DNA of 64,000 nucleotides from the NCBI GenBank assembly GCA_002412885.1, contig DHVX01000073.1, positions 20,655 through 84,654 on the forward strand. Direction: 5' to 3'. Below are positions 1-6,797 of this stretch, in pieces (the stretch's first letter is position 1; each line of letters opens with the position of its first letter). The notes under the pieces were generated by a model. That model worked only from the letters and a program-made list of their open reading frames with translations. It was not told where the DNA came from and did no database searches. The stretch is from Bacteroidales bacterium UBA5197 (GTDB lineage: Bacteria; Bacteroidota; Bacteroidia; Bacteroidales; Lentimicrobiaceae). A program made the position numbers and the translations under genes.

Positions 1-2
1 TA

Positions 3-1001
3 CAACAGGTCGTTCATGATTTTCCGCCATGTGAGAATTGCCGGAATATAATTATTCTGATAACTGATGGTATTGAAGAGTGTGGTGGAGACCCCTGTGC
101 TGCCTCCATTGAATTGCAAAAACATGGAATTGCCATGAAACCATTTATTATTGGTATAGGAAGGGATTTTAAAGATGCTTTTAATTGTGTAGGAACTTTT
201 TTTGATGCTTCAAGCGAACTTGCTTTTCAGAAAGCGCTGAATACAGTAATACTTCAAGCCCTGAACTCAACCACCATGCAGATTAATTTGCTGGATATCA
301 ACAATAAACCGACTGAAACCAATGTAAACATGACGTTTTACGATCATGCTACAGGAAAAATCAAGTACAATTTTATTCACACAATGAATAATCGTGGTGT
401 TCCCGATACTTTGGTGATGGACCCCATGATTACGTACGATCTGGTGGTACACACATTACCTCCGGTTTATCTTGACAGTATTACCCTTACTCCGGGAACT
501 CATATGACAGCAATACTGAGTACTCCTCAGGGCTATCTTGACTTAAGGGTTGGATCAAACGATAGAATTGTAAAGAATCTGTTTGCTGTTGTTCGTCGCC
601 ATGGCAATAGTAAAACCCTTAATGTCCAGAATTTTGGCGACAACAAAAAATATCTTTGCGGAAATTATGATCTTGAAATACTGACACTTCCGAGAATTTA
701 TATGAGTGATGTAAAAATCAGTCAGGGAAAAACAACCACCATCGATATACCACTGCCCGGTATTGTTGTAATCCGTAAAAGTGTAAACGGGTTCGGTAGT
801 TTATATGTAGAGCGCGGGAAAACACTTGAGTGGATTTATGATCTCAGGGAGAATATTCTTCAGGAAACCCTTGTGTTGCAGCCCGGCAATTACAGGGTGA
901 TTTATCGCTCAAAAAATGCAGAGAGGGCAATGTACACCATTGAAAATACTTTTACTGTGTTTCCCGGCGGAACCAGTAATGTGAATCTGTTTTCCTATTG
1001 A
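3..1001 (+). CDS. von Willebrand factor A domain protein, 5'-truncated by window edge
   Basis: The reading frame is open from the first bases of the window, so the true start lies outside it; the TTG near position 114 is internal. The first ~60 residues look like the C-terminal half of a VWA domain: a hydrophobic strand with ILITDGIEECGGDPC, then a helix and the strand MKPFIIGIG, as in VWA proteins where this part follows the MIDAS site. After it comes about 220 residues of beta-rich sequence that I do not recognise, resembling repeated Ig-like or carboxypeptidase-regulatory-like folds. It ends with a normal stop. The family often mediates protein-protein or metal-dependent adhesion, but the substrate here is unknown. 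It converges on the crp-like gene 34 bp away, so it is probably transcriptionally separate from the cytochrome cluster. Confidence 0.7.
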   Translation, partial: QQVVHDFPPCENCRNIIILITDGIEECGGDPCAASIELQKHGIAMKPFIIGIGRDFKDAFNCVGTFFDASSELAFQKALNTVILQALNSTTMQINLLDINNKPTETNVNMTFYDHATGKIKYNFIHTMNNRGVPDTLVMDPMITYDLVVHTLPPVYLDSITLTPGTHMTAILSTPQGYLDLRVGSNDRIVKNLFAVVRRHGNSKTLNVQNFGDNKKYLCGNYDLEILTLPRIYMSDVKISQGKTTTIDIPLPGIVVIRKSVNGFGSLYVERGKTLEWIYDLRENILQETLVLQPGNYRVIYRSKNAERAMYTIENTFTVFPGGTSNVNLFSY

Positions 1002-1034
1002 TAGTCAATAGAATACCTGTATATTCTTGTTTTT

Positions 1035-1727
1035 TTAACCATTGCGGCTTATAGTCTCAAGCTTCGCAAAATCAAGAATTTCTATTGAATTGCCTTCTGC
1101 AAGAATCAGTCCGTCATCTTTGAATGTTTTCATAATTCTGATTGCACTTTCCTTTGTCATGCCCGACATGTCAGCTATGTCCTGTCTTGAAAGTGATGTT
1201 ATAAACGGATTCGATTGATAAATTTTCTGCGAAAGGCAAATTAAAACTTCCGCCATACGGCCGGGCATTTGTTTTTGAGTAAAACTGGTAAGCTGATCAA
1301 ATAATTGTATCGCCTGCTCACTTACCTTTGTCATAAAACTTGAAGCAAATTCCTGATTGGTTTTAAGTAAATCCTGAATTATATCTACTTCTACCAGGCA
1401 GGCTGTACTTTCCTCGCAGGCAACCGCTGTAAAATGATGGCGCTTATCGCTGAATGCTCCAGGCACAAATATATAATCAACCGGACGGGCAAAACCAATA
1501 ATAATTCTACGGTCTCCTTCTCCTTCCAGATATAATTTTACCAGACCTGAAGTCACACAAACAAAATCATGACAGGGTGAGCCCTGTTTAAATATTATTT
1601 CGCCCTGATGATATTTGATACTTACCCGACAATCATCAACACGATGCAGTTCTGATTCGTTAAGCGTATTGAAGATATCGGACCTCATCCGACACATCAT
1701 GCAGTTGGCTTGCAATATATTAGCCAT
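1035..1727 (-). CDS. Crp/Fnr family transcriptional regulator
   Basis: A 230-residue protein of the usual Crp/Fnr length. It has a cyclic-nucleotide-binding-like beta roll (about residues 25-140, with HQGEIIFKQGSP), a dimerisation helix and a C-terminal helix-turn-helix (about 180-225, SRQDIADMSGMTKESAIRIM). The N-terminus carries a C9-x2-C12 pair and more cysteines follow (around 33, 52 and 57), so a redox or Fe-S sensory role is possible, but the canonical FNR cysteine spacing is not obvious. It is divergently transcribed from the cytochrome cluster that starts at 1944, with a 216-bp intergenic region. I infer that it controls that cluster in response to oxygen, redox state or an electron acceptor. 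The family call is safe; the ligand is unknown. Confidence 0.9.
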   Translation of the reverse strand: MANILQANCMMCRMRSDIFNTLNESELHRVDDCRVSIKYHQGEIIFKQGSPCHDFVCVTSGLVKLYLEGEGDRRIIIGFARPVDYIFVPGAFSDKRHHFTAVACEESTACLVEVDIIQDLLKTNQEFASSFMTKVSEQAIQLFDQLTSFTQKQMPGRMAEVLICLSQKIYQSNPFITSLSRQDIADMSGMTKESAIRIMKTFKDDGLILAEGNSIEILDFAKLETISRNG

Positions 1728-1866
1728 TATTGTTTTTGTTTAAAGTAAATATTTTTTTTGAAAGGCAGGTGATAAATCCAGCCTGAAATAATTCAATGAG
1801 AATGTAAGTCATTAATAGTGATGATCTATGTCATTCAAAAACAGACTTAAGTCACTTTAGATATCG

Positions 1867-1874
1867 CAAATATA
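1867..1874 (-). promoter_or_regulatory. Candidate -7 element of the crp/fnr-like gene
   Basis: The minus strand reads TATATTTG, matching the Bacteroidota -7 consensus TAnnTTTG. Transcription would start near 1860 and leave a leader of about 130 nt. No clear TTG at -33 is seen. On the opposite side of the same intergenic region, 1916-1929 is a perfect 14-bp palindrome, TTTGATATATCAAA, 14 bp before the ATG at 1944; its half-sites resemble FNR sites but with a 2-bp instead of a 4-bp centre. Confidence 0.4.
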
Positions 1875-1943
1875 TCATTAATCTTTTAGATATTCATAGT
1901 CATATAAATACTTTCTTTGATATATCAAACTGAATCTAAGATT

Positions 1944-2330
1944 ATGAAAAAAAACCAAGCAAAAAAAGGAAGCCTGATAATGCTATTTTCCGCTTTATTT
2001 CTGGTGATTTTAGGTGGGTGTGAATACGAAGTGGTTGAACCTGACAGAACACCAGTAACAGAGGAAGTATTGTTTTCCGGAAAAATCATTCCGATTTTTA
2101 ATACAAGCTGTAATTTTTCAGGCTGTCATTCAGCCGGCGCAGTTCCTCCTGATCTGACACCTGCAGGGGCTTATGCCAGTCTGATGAGTCTGAATCAGAT
2201 TGACACAGCTAATCCGGCCAACAGCATTTTGTATAAGAGCATGACAACCGGAAGTATGAAAAATTACTCAAATTCTGATCAGGCAAAACTCATTCTTGCC
2301 TGGATTACACAGGGAGCAAAGAACAATTAA
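1944..2330 (+). CDS. Haem c-binding lipoprotein with CX4CH motif
   Basis: A 128-residue protein. I chose the ATG at 1944 because it begins a lipoprotein signal (MKKNQAKKGS, hydrophobic core, lipobox LGGC); an in-frame upstream TTG adds nine residues of no signal-peptide character. After the lipobox there is one haem-binding-like motif, CNFSGCH, with four residues between the cysteines instead of two. A conserved-looking SMTTGSM segment could supply the distal Met ligand. This CX4CH form is known from some tetrahaem cytochromes c3 and occurs in many Bacteroidota surface proteins. It starts the cluster that continues with the DUF5777 barrel 29 bp downstream. I infer an outer-membrane-anchored single-haem electron carrier; haem occupancy is unproven. 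Confidence 0.65.
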   Translation: MKKNQAKKGSLIMLFSALFLVILGGCEYEVVEPDRTPVTEEVLFSGKIIPIFNTSCNFSGCHSAGAVPPDLTPAGAYASLMSLNQIDTANPANSILYKSMTTGSMKNYSNSDQAKLILAWITQGAKNN

Positions 2331-2359
2331 ACAATCAATTACTGACAAGGGAAAATTTT

Positions 2360-3271
2360 ATGAAGCCCATGAAAAATATACTCAGAATTTTTGCAACGGT
2401 CGTTATTGGTTTGTTGCTGGCTCAGAATGTAGCGTTTGCACAGGAAGAAGAGGTAACTGAAAAACCTAAAGAACGGCCGGCACGCGCCGCTTTTGAAAGT
2501 GGTTTGCTGTTCGATGGCGCCACCACAACCCTTCAGCCATCAAAAACCCTGGAGATGGTTATTCAGCATAGGTTCGGATCTGTCGAAAACGGGATCACCG
2601 ATTTATATGGTATCTGGGCTCCGTCAAATATTCGTATGGGATTAAATTACAGCATTCTGGATAATCTGATGGTTGGTATCGGTGCTACAAAATTTAATAA
2701 AATGCAGGATATTCAGTTGAAGTATAATGTGCTTCAGCAAACCCGATCAAACAAGATACCAGTAACGATCTCTGTTTACGAGGTTATTGGCATTGATGGA
2801 AGTGCAGATTCAAAATTTGGTAATAACTACAAATTTACCAACAGGTTGTCTTATTTTACGCAAATATTAATCTCCAGGCGGTTCAATGATAAAATATCAC
2901 TTCAGGTTGCTCCATCTTTCACTCATTATAATTCAACCGATTCATTGGTTGATCATGACCGGTTTGCAATTTCTTTAGCTGGTCGTTATAAATTCTCACC
3001 GCAGAGTTCATTGATAATTTCTGGAGATTTCCCATTGCAGATTCAGGGAATTTCAGAATATCGCAAAGATGTGAATGATGAACAGGATTTGCCGCCGGTA
3101 GCCAATATCTGCATAGGTCTCGAAGTTGCTACCAGCACGCATGCTTTCCATGTTTACCTTGGTTCATCGCAGGGAATTATCCCTCAGGAAAATATTTTGT
3201 ACAATAAGAATAAATTTTTCAAAGGCAACATCATTCTCGGGTTAAACATAACCCGTTTGTGGAATTTCTAA
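2360..3271 (+). CDS. DUF5777 family outer-membrane beta-barrel protein
   Basis: A 303-residue protein with a signal peptide (about residues 1-27, ending AFA before QEEE) and alternating amphipathic strands ending in an aromatic residue (RLWNF), typical of outer-membrane barrels. Segments such as GLLFDGATTTLQPSKTLEM and HRFGSVENGITDLYG match the DUF5777 family as I know it. DUF5777 genes in Bacteroidota commonly sit beside cytochrome c genes, as here (29 bp after a haem lipoprotein, 31 bp before a monohaem cytochrome). It probably lets a substrate or electron carrier interact with the outer membrane. The barrel is small, about 12-14 strands, so it cannot be assumed to house a multihaem wire in the way MtrB does. 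Confidence 0.85.
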   Translation: MKPMKNILRIFATVVIGLLLAQNVAFAQEEEVTEKPKERPARAAFESGLLFDGATTTLQPSKTLEMVIQHRFGSVENGITDLYGIWAPSNIRMGLNYSILDNLMVGIGATKFNKMQDIQLKYNVLQQTRSNKIPVTISVYEVIGIDGSADSKFGNNYKFTNRLSYFTQILISRRFNDKISLQVAPSFTHYNSTDSLVDHDRFAISLAGRYKFSPQSSLIISGDFPLQIQGISEYRKDVNDEQDLPPVANICIGLEVATSTHAFHVYLGSSQGIIPQENILYNKNKFFKGNIILGLNITRLWNF

Positions 3272-3302
3272 TCTATTTTTTTAACCTAAAACATCAACAA
3301 AG

Positions 3303-3719
3303 ATGAAAAACTCACTTAAACTCCTTTCAATTGTTCTGGCCGCTCTGGCATTTGTTACTCTCAATCTTGCCATGACGCAGAAAGCCAATGAACCCTGGGT
3401 TATTCCTGCTAAATATAAAGCCATGAAAAGCACAATTAAGGCCGGAGATCCTTCGATTAATACAGTTGGCAAAGAATTATATAATCAGCATTGCCGCTCA
3501 TGTCATGGAACTAAAGGTCTTGGTGATGGTCCAAAAGCAAAGAACCTGAAAACAAGTACCGGAGATTTCTCTTCCAAAGCTTTTCAGGATCAGGCTGATG
3601 GCGAAATTTATTATCAGTCATTCGTAGGACGCGATGAAATGCCCAATTTCGAAAAGAAAATTGCCGATGAAGGCGATCGTTGGGCTGTGGTTTACTATAT
3701 GCGTGCAATGAAGAAATAG
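3303..3719 (+). CDS. Monohaem class I cytochrome c
   Basis: A 138-residue periplasmic protein with an N-terminal signal or anchor (about residues 5-24), one CXXCH motif (C64-R-S-C67-H68, followed by GTKGLGDGPKA) and a plausible distal Met at 113 in DEMPNFE. The C-terminal WAVVYYMRAM is the usual final helix of small cytochromes c. It would shuttle electrons in the periplasm. It follows the DUF5777 gene by 31 bp and is followed by a strong hairpin with a short T run at 3729-3764, so expression of the larger cytochromes downstream may be lower or separately initiated. Confidence 0.92.
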   Translation: MKNSLKLLSIVLAALAFVTLNLAMTQKANEPWVIPAKYKAMKSTIKAGDPSINTVGKELYNQHCRSCHGTKGLGDGPKAKNLKTSTGDFSSKAFQDQADGEIYYQSFVGRDEMPNFEKKIADEGDRWAVVYYMRAMKK

Positions 3720-3728
3720 GTATAAAAG

Positions 3729-3764
3729 CCAGAGCTGAATCCAGTAGTTTTCAGCTCTGGTTTT
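3729..3764 (+). terminator. Intrinsic terminator or attenuator inside the cytochrome cluster
   Basis: Perfect 11-bp inverted repeat CCAGAGCTGAA / TTCAGCTCTGG with a 10-nt loop, followed by TTTT. It lies between the monohaem cytochrome (stop 3719) and the seven-haem cytochrome (start 3837). The T run is short, so it may be a partial terminator that sets the ratio of upstream to downstream genes. Confidence 0.65.
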
Positions 3765-3836
3765 AATCTCAATTTAAGAAACAGCACTGTTTAAAAGTAC
3801 TGAATACTTGCTCAAATTACTAAAGTTGGAAATGCA

Positions 3837-4835
3837 ATGAAAGATTGGTTCAGAAAAGGTGCAGCTAAAATATCCCTGTTTTCGGGTATGCTTATGCTAC
3901 CGGTACTTTTCGCTGTTTTCTTTTCAACTGTGGCCGCCGATAAGCCTGAAGCCACTATTGATGAAGAAAGCCTGCAATGTCTTGTTTGCCATAGTTCGCA
4001 TAGGTATCAGATAACTGATACTGTTTCGGGAGAAACTGTAACAATGAAAATGCATAGCGAGCTACAGATAGATCCTGTTGAGTATAAGAGTGCAACACAT
4101 GGTGGATTTAAATGTACCGATTGCCATTCAGCCGATTACAATATTCATCCTCATCCTGTGAGTACGAAGTTTGAAGCCAACTACAACTGCATGGATTGTC
4201 ATGGCGGAGACGAAACCTACGCTTCGTTTCATTTTGAAACCATTGAAGAGGAGTATCTGAAAAGCATTCATGCAACTGAGCTGGGCGACGAATTCACCTG
4301 CTGGAGTTGCCACAATCCGCATACTTACCGACTTTCTGATAAAATGCCCGGACAACTTATAAACAGGGTAGCACGTAACAATGCTGCTTGTCTTACCTGT
4401 CATGGCAACATCAACAACTATGCTGTACTTATTGAAAAGGAATTGCCCGATCTGATTAAGAGTCACGATTGGTTGCCAAATCAGAGTCTTCATTTCAGAA
4501 AAGTAAGATGTATTGACTGTCATTCTGCAAACAACGACAGCATTATGGTGGCCCATCTGGTGCTTCCTGCCGATCAGTCGGTGAGAAACTGTGTGGAATG
4601 CCATTCAACCAATTCCATACTGATGGCTTCTCTTTACAAGCATCAGGCAGTTGAAAAACGAAGCAAACTCGGCTTTTACAATGGCGTTATAATGAACGAA
4701 GCGTATCTGATAGGAGCAAACCGTAATTATTACCTGAATGTGGCCAGCATTGTGATTTTTATCATGGTACTGATCGGGATTGCAATTCACGCAACTTTAA
4801 GGTACATAAACAGGCACAGAAAACATGGCAACTAA
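3837..4835 (+). CDS. Seven-haem cytochrome c with C-terminal membrane anchor
   Basis: A 332-residue protein with a signal peptide (about 1-34) and seven CXXCH motifs with His at about residues 52, 97, 122, 159, 189, 229 and 256, plus many extra His residues that could be distal ligands. A single transmembrane helix (about 298-318) followed by a basic tail (RYINRHRKHGN) anchors it with the haem domain in the periplasm. It resembles the cytochrome c3 / NapC-NirT superfamily but with the anchor at the C-terminus. The next gene, a cytochrome b, overlaps it by 11 bp. I infer that the two form a quinol dehydrogenase that passes electrons to periplasmic carriers. The acceptor is not identifiable from sequence. 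Confidence 0.9.
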   Translation: MKDWFRKGAAKISLFSGMLMLPVLFAVFFSTVAADKPEATIDEESLQCLVCHSSHRYQITDTVSGETVTMKMHSELQIDPVEYKSATHGGFKCTDCHSADYNIHPHPVSTKFEANYNCMDCHGGDETYASFHFETIEEEYLKSIHATELGDEFTCWSCHNPHTYRLSDKMPGQLINRVARNNAACLTCHGNINNYAVLIEKELPDLIKSHDWLPNQSLHFRKVRCIDCHSANNDSIMVAHLVLPADQSVRNCVECHSTNSILMASLYKHQAVEKRSKLGFYNGVIMNEAYLIGANRNYYLNVASIVIFIMVLIGIAIHATLRYINRHRKHGN

Positions 4836-5511
4836 AAAAATATATCTCTACCCGCTTTGGTTAAGAATCTGGCATCATGTAAATGCTGTTCTGATGCTGG
4901 CTCTTATACTTACAGGTATCAGTATGCAATATTCCAATCCCAATTATCCTTTAATACGATTTGATATTGCAGTAAGTGTGCACAACATTTCAGGAATTCT
5001 TCTGACCCTTTCCTATTTTTACTTTTTTCTGGGAATCCTTTTTACTTCTATCGGCAGGCATTACGTTATGAAACAGGGCTTTGTAAAAGCCTTCTATCAG
5101 CAGGCCAGATATTATATGTTTGGGATTTTCAGAGGGGAGCCGAGTCCGTTTCCTGTAAATGCAGAACGTAAATTCAATCCCATTCAGCAGATCACATACA
5201 ATGTGATTCAACATGCCATCACTCCGGTAACATTTATTACCGGCTGGGCATTGCTATACCCCGAAACAATTATTTTAAATGTTTTCGGATACAGCGGAAT
5301 TCTGCTTACCAGCCTGTTGCATGTTGCTGCAGGTTTCCTGATATCGATTTTCCTGGTCATTCATTTGTATTTCATTACCGTGGGTCATTCTGTTTCCAGT
5401 AACATGAAGAGTATGATAACCGGTTATCACGAAGTACATGATGATGAGAAAAATAACTCTTCTGAATCTGAAAATGAATCACCATCTGAAGACTCAGGTA
5501 AAACTAATTAA
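4825..5511 (+). CDS. Cytochrome b subunit (cytochrome b561 / Ni-hydrogenase type)
   Basis: A 228-residue integral membrane protein with about four transmembrane helices and histidines placed as in the PF01292-type cytochrome b family: WHHVNA near residue 17 in helix 1, VHNISG near 52, HAITPVTF near 131 and HVAAGF in a later helix. It ends in a hydrophilic, acidic, Ser-rich tail (about residues 196-228) not usual for the family. Its start lies inside the seven-haem cytochrome gene, which indicates translational coupling. Family members accept electrons from quinol or donate to quinone; with the multihaem partner I infer quinol oxidation. Confidence 0.88.
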   Translation: MATKKIYLYPLWLRIWHHVNAVLMLALILTGISMQYSNPNYPLIRFDIAVSVHNISGILLTLSYFYFFLGILFTSIGRHYVMKQGFVKAFYQQARYYMFGIFRGEPSPFPVNAERKFNPIQQITYNVIQHAITPVTFITGWALLYPETIILNVFGYSGILLTSLLHVAAGFLISIFLVIHLYFITVGHSVSSNMKSMITGYHEVHDDEKNNSSESENESPSEDSGKTN

Positions 5512-5555
5512 ACCTCACACACACAATCACACAAACAATCACAAAAATTAAAAAA

Positions 5556-6605
5556 ATGAAACGACAAATTTCCTTACTTACTTTAGCGACAACTGCACTT
5601 TTTGTGTTGAGTTTTGTCATGATCAGTAGTTGTACGAAAACCGGACCCGAAGGACCTTCCGGAAAGGATGGAGAAGACGGACTTAACGCTGATGCTTCCT
5701 GTGTAAAATGCCACGACTTTTCTGACGATCTTTTGACAAAGGTTCATCAGTTTGCAAATTCAGCCCACGGAAGTGGCGCCAATGTTGACCGAAGTGCTGT
5801 GGGTTGTGCACAATGTCATACCAGTCAGGGTTTCAGGCTTATGGTTGATAGTGGTCAGATTGCAGCTGTTACATCACCTGCAATTATAAATTGCCGTACC
5901 TGTCATAAAATTCATGAAACCTATTCACCTGCTGATTATGCTTTAAGAGGCAGTGGAGCAGTTGCAATGGTAATGGGCGGCCCAGCCGCTCAATACAATT
6001 ACGGTACTTCAAATACTTGTGCCAACTGTCATCAGGGACGTGCAGTTACCCCTTATCCTGTTGCGGGAGGTGATCCTGTTCAGATTACAAATAAAAGGTA
6101 TGGCCCGCATTATGGTCCTCAGGCTAATATGTTCATTGGAAAAGGTGCGTATGAAATTGCTGGCCCGATGCCTTATTCAAATTCGCCACATACCCAGGCA
6201 GTTACCAACGGTTGTGTAACCTGTCATATGGATGGAGCTCCGGTTGGCTTAAAAGCCGGTGGACACCAGATGAGCATAACCTACAACGGAACATCAAAGC
6301 TGCTTACTGGTTGCACCGTTTCAGGATGCCATACAGATGCTGCAGTTGTTAAATCTATGTTTGATGCCAACAGAGCTGAAATTGCTGCTCTTGAGCTGGA
6401 ACTTGAGACAGAACTCAAAGCAATGGGACTGCTTGATGTTGAAGGATATGTAGCAGTTCCTGCTACACTCACACAGGATCAGTTGGGGATTATTCTGAAT
6501 CTGAAGTTGGTTCATTACGATCATAGTTATGGTGCACATAATTATCGCTATACCAAAGCTTTACTTGTAAATTCTTTGGATGCTTTGGCAAAAATGGGTG
6601 TTTAA
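5556..6605 (+). CDS. Multihaem cytochrome c lipoprotein with collagen-like linker
   Basis: A 349-residue protein with a lipoprotein signal (lipobox ISSC, Cys 26), then a short collagen-like Gly-X-Y linker (GPEGPSGKDGEDG, about 30-42). It has five CXXCH motifs (His at about 53, 88, 117, 159 and 224) and a sixth, CTVSGCH, near 253-259 with four intervening residues. The C-terminal 90 residues are helical and carry further His residues. It is not clearly any named reductase. It lies 44 bp after the cytochrome b gene and ends the cluster before the terminator at 6747-6780. I infer that it is lipid-anchored in the outer membrane and is the terminal electron carrier or reductase of the chain; substrate unknown. 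Confidence 0.88.
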   Translation: MKRQISLLTLATTALFVLSFVMISSCTKTGPEGPSGKDGEDGLNADASCVKCHDFSDDLLTKVHQFANSAHGSGANVDRSAVGCAQCHTSQGFRLMVDSGQIAAVTSPAIINCRTCHKIHETYSPADYALRGSGAVAMVMGGPAAQYNYGTSNTCANCHQGRAVTPYPVAGGDPVQITNKRYGPHYGPQANMFIGKGAYEIAGPMPYSNSPHTQAVTNGCVTCHMDGAPVGLKAGGHQMSITYNGTSKLLTGCTVSGCHTDAAVVKSMFDANRAEIAALELELETELKAMGLLDVEGYVAVPATLTQDQLGIILNLKLVHYDHSYGAHNYRYTKALLVNSLDALAKMGV

Positions 6606-6626
6606 TCTTAATCCGGATTTTCATTT

Positions 6627-6658
6627 GAAGCCTGTCGTGCATGTGCAAGGCAGGCTTC
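6627..6658 (+). other. RNA hairpin downstream of the cytochrome cluster
   Basis: GAAGCCTG pairs with CAGGCTTC around an inner GCA-TG-TGC stem. No T run follows, so it is not a classical terminator. It may protect the 3' end of the cytochrome mRNA. Confidence 0.35.
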
Positions 6659-6746
6659 ACTATTCCGTTCAATAGAGTTCAACATTATGAAATTCTAACT
6701 CATGATTACTAACGGCCATTTGCCTGCAAAAATATCATGACATAAA

Positions 6747-6780
6747 CTAAAAAAAGCCCCGGTTGTCCGGGGCTTTTTTT
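6747..6780. terminator. Bidirectional intrinsic terminator between cytochrome cluster and rho
   Basis: AGCCCCGG / CCGGGGCT with a TTGT loop, flanked by an A run on the left and a T run on the right. It can therefore serve both the plus-strand cytochrome cluster and the minus-strand rho gene. Confidence 0.9.
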
Positions 6781-6797
6781 AGAATAAGAATTCGGTT

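Noticed and set aside
1916..1929. TTTGATATATCAAA as a true FNR site for the cytochrome cluster
   Set aside because: The half-sites have a 2-bp centre instead of 4, and the AT-rich palindrome may arise by chance; kept only as a remark.
2360..3271. DUF5777 protein as a full MtrB-like conduit barrel
   Set aside because: At about 300 residues it is less than half the size of MtrB; only a general barrel call is safe.
4128..4604. 158-codon open frame antisense to the seven-haem cytochrome
   Set aside because: Shadow of the high-quality plus-strand gene; no start context, domains or promoter.
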